A DNA stretch of 64,000 bases from JANMZO01 sp963763135 (GTDB taxonomy: Bacteria > Actinomycetota > Acidimicrobiia > Acidimicrobiales > JANYDT01), in contig CAVXNJ010000012.1 in the NCBI GenBank assembly GCA_963763135.1, forward strand, positions 992,001 through 1,056,000. Direction: 5' to 3'. The stretch's first letter is position 1, and each line of letters starts with the position of its first letter. The notes below the pieces were generated by a model that worked only from the letters and a program-made list of their open reading frames with translations, was not told where the DNA came from and ran no database searches. Both the position numbers and the translations under genes were made by a program. Shown in pieces: positions 58,870-64,000 of the stretch.

Positions 58870-59516
58870 AGATCCGGGCGCTGTTGGTCGACGACGACGC
58901 GCTGGTGCGTGCCGGTCTTCGGATGATCCTGTCGTCATCCGAGGAGATAGACGTGGTGGGGGAAGCGACCGACGGTTCCGAGGCAGTGGCTGCAGTGCAG
59001 GCGCATCGACCCGATGTCGTCCTAATGGACATCAGAATGCCCGGGATGGACGGAATTGCCGCCACGTCGGCCCTCCGCCGCCTCGCGAACCCGCCGCACG
59101 TGATCGTCCTGACCACATTCCAGGCCGACGAGCATGTCATGAGCGCTCTTCGGGCCGGAGCCGACGGATTCCTGTTGAAAGACACTGCGCCCACGGAGAT
59201 CATCCAGGCAGTGCGCCTCGTGGCTGCAGGAGAAGCGATGCTCTCACCGTCGGTCACCCGCACACTTCTCTCCCACCTCGGCAACGACGAAATGACAGAT
59301 CGCCGTCGCCTCGCGGCCCAGCGCTTGACGACGCTCACCGACCGGGAGCGGGAGGTCGCGACTGCGGTGGCGTCCGGCGCATCCAACGCCGAGATTGCCG
59401 CATCGCTGTTCATGAGCGAGGCCACCGTCAAAGCGCACGTCTCGCGTCTTCTCACCAAGCTGGCCGCTACGAACCGGGTGCAAATCGCGATTCTCGTGCA
59501 CGACTCGCAATCGTGA
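58863..59516 (+). CDS. NarL/LuxR-type response regulator
   Basis: Two GTGs (58863 and 58866) overlap the kinase stop; either may be used. The 217-residue product has a receiver domain (ALLVDDDALVRAGL, phospho-acceptor Asp56 in LMDIRMPGMDG, conserved Thr and Lys later) and a LuxR HTH (LTDREREVATAVASGASNAEIAASLFMSEATVKAHVSRLLTKL). It forms a two-component pair with the kinase. The adjacent duplicated upstream elements are plausible binding sites. Confidence 0.95.
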   Translation: MVKIRALLVDDDALVRAGLRMILSSSEEIDVVGEATDGSEAVAAVQAHRPDVVLMDIRMPGMDGIAATSALRRLANPPHVIVLTTFQADEHVMSALRAGADGFLLKDTAPTEIIQAVRLVAAGEAMLSPSVTRTLLSHLGNDEMTDRRRLAAQRLTTLTDREREVATAVASGASNAEIAASLFMSEATVKAHVSRLLTKLAATNRVQIAILVHDSQS

Positions 59517-60048
59517 CTTGACCGCAATTTTCCTGAGCCCAGGAGTGTGTCTTTGAGCCCTGAACGCGACTCGTCCCCACGCTCGAAGGCGCAGGGATGA
59601 GGTATGACGATCAGCGCCGAGGCAAAGCAACGGGATACTCGTTCACATGGTCGCTCCACGAGCCACTAAGAGCACAAAGTACGCAACTGGTTCGACCAAC
59701 AGCTACTCGACGGGCCGGTTTGACACCTTCCCAAGGCGCACAACCTCGGCCCGAGTGCGTGCGGGTGCAGGCCGCGAGTTGCAGGTCCAGTCGATGGCTT
59801 GCCGTTTGGGGGCATTTCAAGGCCACCCCTATGCCAGGGATCAAGCCATGAATTCGTCGCAGCGAACCGGGCATTCAGGTGCGTCGTGGTCGCTTGCGAG
59901 CGTCACCCAGACAACTATTTCGGATATGTCACCTTCACGCTGGAGCTGACAGACTTGTCGCATCAGTACATCACCTCACACGCTGCTCAGCGAGCGGCTG
60001 GCGCTCGTTTCGACCGAAGACGGCAGCGGTGATTCGTACCAATCCGCG
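59517..60048. other. Intergenic region: repeat copy A and possible lost 5' end of the thioesterase
   Basis: This 532 bp stretch holds the imperfect repeat copy A (59603-59700, see separate entry) and, from about 59982 to 60048, in-frame sequence that reads LLSERLALVSTEDGSGDSYQSA and looks like the start of the thioesterase fold. No ATG, GTG or TTG is in frame before an upstream stop at 59947. Other open frames here have no family match. Confidence 0.55.
59603..59700. repeat. Imperfect repeat copy A
   Basis: About 100 bp similar to 63679-63771 (copy B), best in aacgggata, ggtcgctc(c/t)acgagc, gcacaa and ttcgacca. In copy B the ggtcgctctacgagcgac segment is a perfect 7 bp hairpin; in copy A it has one mismatch. 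The two copies flank 4 kb with four genes. Confidence 0.6.
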
Positions 60049-60786
60049 ATGCCTACGAATCCCGGACATGTCTTCGGCGGCCTGATCATCGGACAGGCGC
60101 TGCGCGCTGCTGCGCTCACTCTTTCAACGGCGATACCGGCCCGATCGTTGCACGCCTCGTTTCTCGTTGCCGGACGCGGTGGCGAAGACCTTTTCTACAA
60201 CGTTGAGCGCACTCGCGACGGCACAAGTTTCTCGACTCGACGCGTAGTCGTGCGACAAGCCGCTGGCACGGTGCTCGTGCTCACCGCCGACTTCCACGCT
60301 CCCGAAGACGGGGTCGAGTTTCAACAGCCGGCGACGCCGGCGACACCCGGTCCGGACGCGCTATCCCCGGGGCGCTACGACAACCCGTATGTGGAATCTC
60401 TCGACGTTCCCGTCACCCCGGCGAACGACCGACGCACCCCGGCGCACGCGCGTCATGCGTGGTTTCGCGTGACGGAAACCCTCCCGCCGGACGATGCTCC
60501 CCTCCATCAGCACGCCCTGGCATACCTGAGTGATCACGGACCGACGCGCGCTGCACGCGAGCCCCACGCACACCTGGCCGACGACGCCCGGCGTCAATCC
60601 GTCTCTCTCGATCACAGCGTCTGGTTCCACCGGCCCGTCAACGTCAACGAATGGTTGCTCAGCGAACTCGTTCCCGTAAGCACCGGCCGCGGTCGCGGCT
60701 TGACTATCGGCTCGCTTCGCACCGCAAGCGGAGACCTCGTCGCAACGGTCGCACAAGAAGTACTACTCCGCACACGAACCCAGTGA
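60049..60786 (+). CDS. TesB-like acyl-CoA thioesterase
   Basis: The 245-residue product has a double hot-dog pattern: NPGHVFGGLIIGQALRAAALT, SLHASFLVAGRGGEDLFYNVERTRDGTSFSTRRVVVRQ, and the C-terminal SLDHSVWFHRPVNVNEWLLSELVPVSTGRGRGLTIGSL, in which the Asp/Thr/Gln-type catalytic positions of TesB would lie. TesB enzymes hydrolyse medium- and long-chain acyl-CoA. The protein probably extends about 22 residues upstream in frame, but no standard start codon is found there, so the ATG at 60049 is the first usable one. Confidence 0.85.
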   Translation: MPTNPGHVFGGLIIGQALRAAALTLSTAIPARSLHASFLVAGRGGEDLFYNVERTRDGTSFSTRRVVVRQAAGTVLVLTADFHAPEDGVEFQQPATPATPGPDALSPGRYDNPYVESLDVPVTPANDRRTPAHARHAWFRVTETLPPDDAPLHQHALAYLSDHGPTRAAREPHAHLADDARRQSVSLDHSVWFHRPVNVNEWLLSELVPVSTGRGRGLTIGSLRTASGDLVATVAQEVLLRTRTQ

Positions 60787-60899
60787 CCACAGACCAATCG
60801 CAGGTGCTCGACCTTTTGGCTGCACTCTGGGTTTGAGCCATCGTCGCGCTTCTTGGGCGGGGTGTTCATGGTTCGCATGTCGTCAGAGCGTTTCAGCTC

Positions 60900-61772
60900 C
60901 TATCGTTCGCTGGCGTCAGCCAACCAGTCGAGGATCTCCCCGGCGTGCGTAACGGTCGCGAGATGGCCCTCGCCGGCGAACACCACGACCTTCTCGGCGC
61001 CGAGCCGCTCGGCAAGCACCGTCGAGTGGGCGACGGGCACCATCGGATCGTCGCCGCCGTGCCAGATCGACACGGGAACGCTCGCGGGACCGAGCTCGAT
61101 TCCCCACGGCCGACGGAGCGCGGCATAGTCCGCCACCACGCCGCGAGCCCCTCGGCTGAAGGCCTCCGTGAAGAGACGCATCGCCTCACGCGGCTCCCAC
61201 GACCCGAGCACGGCGCGGTCGCTCGGGGAGAGCTGCTTAACGAAGCTCTTCACCGCGCCACGGGGTGAGACCCTCGCTCCGAGAGCGGCGACTCGGAGCA
61301 GCAGTCGAGCAATCACGGGATGGCGCGCTGCGAGCTCGAGCATCTGTGCGTCGGTCTTCTCGAAGTCCCCGATCGCTGCCCAGCCGTCGGTCAGCTCACC
61401 CATGCCCGCGCAGATCGCGGCCGCACTGACTCGGCTCGACGCGGCGACGGTTGCTGCGGCGTAGGGCCCTCCGCCGGAGTAGCCCCATACGGCGAAGCGG
61501 CCGATGCCGAGAACATCGGCCAACTCGTCCACCATCGCGGGATAGTCGCCGACCGCCCAGCCGGAGCGGGCAGTGACCCCGCCGATGCCCGGACGATCGG
61601 GCGCGAGCAGCCGCAGGCCCCTGACGCGCGCGACGTCGTCAGCCCAGTCGAACCCAGCGCCGCAGGCCGGCACGCCGTGGAACACCATCACGGGGCGACC
61701 ATCTGGCTGGCCGTACTCCCAGACGCGGATCCGGTCGTCGCCGACTGTTACGAGAGCGTTCGTTTGACTCAC
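60900..61772 (-). CDS. Alpha/beta hydrolase
   Basis: GTG 61772 (VSQTNALVTVGDDRIRVWEYG) is chosen; a frame open to 62618 is upstream noncoding read-through. The 290-residue product has PVMVFHGVPACGAGF (oxyanion HG), RLLAPDRPGIGG, AVWGYSGGGPYAAATVA (GxSxG nucleophile), SIWHGGDDPMVPVAHST (acid) and GEGHLATV (catalytic His). The substrate is unknown. It converges on the thioesterase gene. Confidence 0.87.
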   Translation of the reverse strand: MSQTNALVTVGDDRIRVWEYGQPDGRPVMVFHGVPACGAGFDWADDVARVRGLRLLAPDRPGIGGVTARSGWAVGDYPAMVDELADVLGIGRFAVWGYSGGGPYAAATVAASSRVSAAAICAGMGELTDGWAAIGDFEKTDAQMLELAARHPVIARLLLRVAALGARVSPRGAVKSFVKQLSPSDRAVLGSWEPREAMRLFTEAFSRGARGVVADYAALRRPWGIELGPASVPVSIWHGGDDPMVPVAHSTVLAERLGAEKVVVFAGEGHLATVTHAGEILDWLADASER

Positions 61773-62135
61773 GGTATCCGTTCGACGCTGGGGACTCAGC
61801 GGATCACTCGCGATCGGGGCCATTCCAATGCGAGATGATCTCGACGGGGCACGACGAAGCGATGTTGCGAATGCTGTATCGCAAGCATCTCGGCGTAATG
61901 ATGCGCCTGCTCCAGAACCGAACCAGATCATCCTCACAAGAGGCCGGTTACGAGCGGGTTCCATGGTCGATCGCCTCGCACAGTTCGGGCATGACGCTGC
62001 GGGTCCGCGAGACACGACGGCGAACGTTGCAATACGTCGATCCGTGTGTGCGACCCTGCGCGGCGAGACATCTCGACGACGTGCCGATCCTCGACTGAAC
62101 CCGATGTCCGGGGGTTTTCTGCAAAGCTGGCGCAG
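61773..62135. other. Intergenic region without a supported gene
   Basis: This 363 bp gap separates the divergent hydrolase and AraC genes. Open frames on both strands are present, but none shows a family signature or ribosome site. It should contain both promoters; I see no clear operator. Confidence 0.55.
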
Positions 62136-62975
62136 GTGGAATATGTGTCGAGAGTGCCGCAACCGCCGCTGGATGGGCTGATTGACGACCTCTACTACCT
62201 TGAGGGTGCGCCGCCGTACGAACGGTTCACTCTGCCTGCGAGTCCGGCGGCGCTGCTTGTCGTAAACCTGGGCGCGCCGTTCCGTATTCGAGCGGGCAAC
62301 GACATTGAGACAACCGAGTACGGCGACGGCTGTGTGATCACCCCGCCGACCCGGGCGTTTGAGTTCTCCTACCCGGCCTGGACTCGGTCGGTCGGCGTTC
62401 ACTTCAAGCCGTGGGGGCTTGCGCCGTTCCTGCCGGTGCCTGCTGCCCAACTGTGTGACCGGCCGGTGACCATCGAGCAGGTTTGGGGCAGGTCCGCCGC
62501 TACGGAGCTGCGCGACCGGCTTGCCACGGCCCCGGGAAAGCAGGAGATGTTGACGGTCCTCGAAGAGGAGCTGATGGGCAGGATGCGCGAAACACGTGGC
62601 CTTGAGATGGTTCGCCACGCGAGCACCGTGATCTCAGCGAAGTGCGGAGCCGTAGCTATCGGAGATCTGAGCGCGGCATCGCGTGTGAGCACGACACATA
62701 TGGCGTTGCGATTCAAGGAGATCATCGGCGTCACCCCGAAACGGCTGGCGCGCGCGTACCGTTTCACCGCGATGGTTCTCGCGATCGACCCCGCCGAACC
62801 GGTCGACTGGGCTGACCTTGCCGTTGGCGCGGGGTACTTCGACCAGGCTCACTTCAGTCGCGACTTCCGCGAGTTCACGGGATTCACGCCGACGGGGTAT
62901 CTCGAGGTCCGACGTCGGTTCCATCGTGAACATCCTGGCCATGCGCTGGAAGGCTGGCCTCTGCCGGCCGATTGA
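62136..62975 (+). CDS. AraC family transcriptional regulator
   Basis: GTG 62136 (VEYVSRVPQPPLDGLIDDLYYLEG) is chosen (279 residues). The N-terminal half is a cupin-like sensor domain (LPASPAALLVVNLGAPFRI, GDGCVITPPTRAFEFSYPAWTRSVGVHFKPWGLAPF). The C-terminal half holds the two AraC HTHs: AIGDLSAASRVSTTHMALRFKEIIGVTPKRLARAYRF and DLAVGAGYFDQAHFSRDFREFTGFTPTGYL. It is 67 bp upstream of the RibD/DHFR-like gene in the same direction, which it probably regulates. Confidence 0.93.
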   Translation: MEYVSRVPQPPLDGLIDDLYYLEGAPPYERFTLPASPAALLVVNLGAPFRIRAGNDIETTEYGDGCVITPPTRAFEFSYPAWTRSVGVHFKPWGLAPFLPVPAAQLCDRPVTIEQVWGRSAATELRDRLATAPGKQEMLTVLEEELMGRMRETRGLEMVRHASTVISAKCGAVAIGDLSAASRVSTTHMALRFKEIIGVTPKRLARAYRFTAMVLAIDPAEPVDWADLAVGAGYFDQAHFSRDFREFTGFTPTGYLEVRRRFHREHPGHALEGWPLPAD

Positions 62976-63042
62976 TTTCGTACAAGACCGTCGTTTGACG
63001 TTCCGTCAAAGTGGGAGGCGACCCCAACACAAGGAGATCATC

Positions 63043-63624
63043 ATGGGCAAAGTGGTAATGAACGCGTCGGTCTCTGTTGACGGCTTCATCGCCGACGACA
63101 ACGACGATCCCGGACCGCTGTTCGAATGGTTGACCACGGGGGATGTCGCACTCGACGACAGCGGTTACTTGAACGTGTCGCGGGCCTCCTTCGACCACAT
63201 CCGCCCCTACTGGGACCAGGTTGCGGTGACGATCGCCGGCCGGCACGTATTCGACATCACCGATGGCTGGGACGGGAAGCCTCCGAGTGCGGTCGACCAT
63301 GTGATCGTCGTGACACACCGGCCGCCGCCCCAGGGCTGGGACCCCGACGCGCCGTTCCACTTCGTCGACGGCATCGAAGCAGCCGTGGCGAAGGCGCGGC
63401 AGCTTGCCGGTGACCGCATCGTCGAGGTCGCGGCCGGCGACATCGGGGGCCAGGCCCTTGCCGCTGGTCTGGTTGACGAGGTGCGCATGGACGTAGCCCC
63501 CGTGGTGTTCGGTTCCGGCAAGCGATACTTCGGGACGGTTGACGCGCAGCATCTACTTGATGGGCCCGACGTGATGGTTCAAGGCGACCGGGTGCTCCAC
63601 CTGCGCTATCAGGTGCGTAAGTAA
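63043..63624 (+). CDS. Dihydrofolate reductase family (RibD C-terminal-like) protein
   Basis: ATG 63043 follows AAGGAG with ideal spacing. The 193-residue product shows the RibD_C/DHFR fold: KVVMNASVSVDGFIADDNDDPGPLFEWL, AVTIAGRHVFDITDGW, VDHVIVVTHRPPPQGWDPDAPFHFVDG, and LVDEVRMDVAPVVFGSGKRYFG. Such small proteins are NAD(P)H reductases of unknown substrate, often paired with AraC or TetR regulators, as here. Confidence 0.9.
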   Translation: MGKVVMNASVSVDGFIADDNDDPGPLFEWLTTGDVALDDSGYLNVSRASFDHIRPYWDQVAVTIAGRHVFDITDGWDGKPPSAVDHVIVVTHRPPPQGWDPDAPFHFVDGIEAAVAKARQLAGDRIVEVAAGDIGGQALAAGLVDEVRMDVAPVVFGSGKRYFGTVDAQHLLDGPDVMVQGDRVLHLRYQVRK

Positions 63625-63678
63625 GGCAATGGCCGAGCCTCGGACTCAACGGCTCGTTGCGGCCGGGGCCGAGCGTGC

Positions 63679-63771
63679 GTGACCAGTGCCGCAGCATCCG
63701 AACGGGATAGTTGTTGCACACGGTCGCTCTACGAGCGACTCAGTGCACAAGAACGCGACGGGCTTCGACCA
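63679..63771. repeat. Imperfect repeat copy B
   Basis: The partner of the repeat at 59603-59700. It contains the perfect hairpin gtcgctc-tac-gagcgac (63723-63739). It lies 55 bp after the RibD/DHFR-like stop codon. Confidence 0.6.
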
Positions 63772-63819
63772 GTTGTAGGGAGGAAGGTAGGGACGATCTT
63801 CGAAACGATCTTCGTATTT

Positions 63820-64000
63820 TCAACGCGCTCCCGGTTCAGGCTTGGGACCTCGTCGCCTAGACCGCTGCACTTCGCCGGAAATGTGCGGGGCCGGAGGTGC
63901 CGGGACCCACGACCTGTCCAGGGACAGCAAGGGGATGATCACCCCGCCGCTCAGGCTGGTCAGCGGCGGTGGGGTTTGTGCCTCGGGCGACCGCGTGCAA
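63820..64000 (-). CDS. Possible C-terminal end of a gene running off the window
   Basis: One minus-strand frame is open from the window edge to a stop at 63820-63822, ending in IPLLSLDRSWVP, APPAPHISGEVQR and RRRGPKPEPGAR, a basic Pro-rich tail. The composition is compatible with a real C-terminus, but only 60 codons are visible and no family is recognised. Confidence 0.3.
   Translation of the reverse strand, partial: CTRSPEAQTPPPLTSLSGGVIIPLLSLDRSWVPAPPAPHISGEVQRSRRRGPKPEPGAR

Noticed and set aside
61800..61925. Minus-strand frame reading LEQAHHYAEMLAIQHSQHRF
   Set aside because: It is only about 45 codons between stops, has no start codon with a ribosome site, and matches no family I know.
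60900..62618. 572-residue reading of the alpha/beta hydrolase frame
   Set aside because: Residues before GTG 61772 are Arg-rich and overlap the AraC gene on the other strand; the hydrolase fold needs only the C-terminal 290 residues.

Overview
The window reads as chromosomal DNA of a high-GC actinobacterium, most probably from the Acidimicrobiia (Ilumatobacter-like). Supporting signs are an LLM-class F420-type oxidoreductase, a Baeyer-Villiger monooxygenase, a Rieske oxygenase, several TetR regulators, a DUF3152 protease, a large LuxR-type ATPase regulator, and a surface protein with a Thr-rich stalk and an LAFTG sorting signal of the kind used by class E sortases. No tRNA, rRNA, CRISPR array, insertion sequence or phage gene was found. 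The taxonomic call is inference from gene content.

Layout. 0-5.9 kb: a partial GNAT acetyltransferase, a secreted DUF3152 metalloprotease, a protein with a phosphohistidine swivel domain, and a 942-residue LuxR/AAA regulator. 6.0-13.2 kb: one giant lipoprotein gene (about 2,390 codons) with tandem modules of about 310-335 residues. 13.3-23.4 kb: a leftward block of small housekeeping-like genes (VOC, PNPOx-like, YqeY), then a tightly coupled operon of M48 peptidase, DUF4011/SF1 helicase-nuclease (split by a frameshift), a YkgJ cysteine-cluster protein and a methyltransferase. 23.5-30.1 kb: a small unknown protein, an ECF41 sigma factor overlapping its flavin oxidoreductase target with a recognisable ECF41 promoter, a GNAT, a DHH phosphoesterase, and a Gfo/Idh plus alcohol dehydrogenase pair. 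30.3-33.1 kb: the sortase-anchored lectin/FN3 surface protein. 33.2-41.0 kb: a frameshifted BVMO, an RsiG-like small protein, AlkB, DUF4404, enoyl-CoA hydratase, an aminotransferase, an MFS-cNMP fusion and a nitroreductase. 41.1-50.7 kb: catabolic-type genes under TetR/XRE regulators (epoxide-hydrolase-like pair, sulfatase, DUF4386, F420 oxidoreductase, Rieske oxygenase). 50.8-53.2 kb: a region of eroded or frame-disrupted small genes. 53.4-59.5 kb: a secreted hydrolase, an ABC-2 exporter and a membrane protein next to a NarL-type two-component system; two copies of the same upstream sequence suggest they share one regulator. 59.6-63.8 kb: thioesterase, hydrolase, AraC regulator and RibD/DHFR-like reductase, flanked by imperfect copies of a sequence of about 100 bp.

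At least two genes (helicase, BVMO), and probably a third (a small lipoprotein), are broken by single-base frameshifts that leave otherwise well-preserved protein. This may reflect sequencing or assembly error rather than decay, and raw reads would decide. The best candidate for an undescribed system is the operon of M48 peptidase, DUF4011 helicase-nuclease, YkgJ protein and methyltransferase, because of its translational coupling and the defence associations of DUF4011 helicases. The giant modular lipoprotein is the second.
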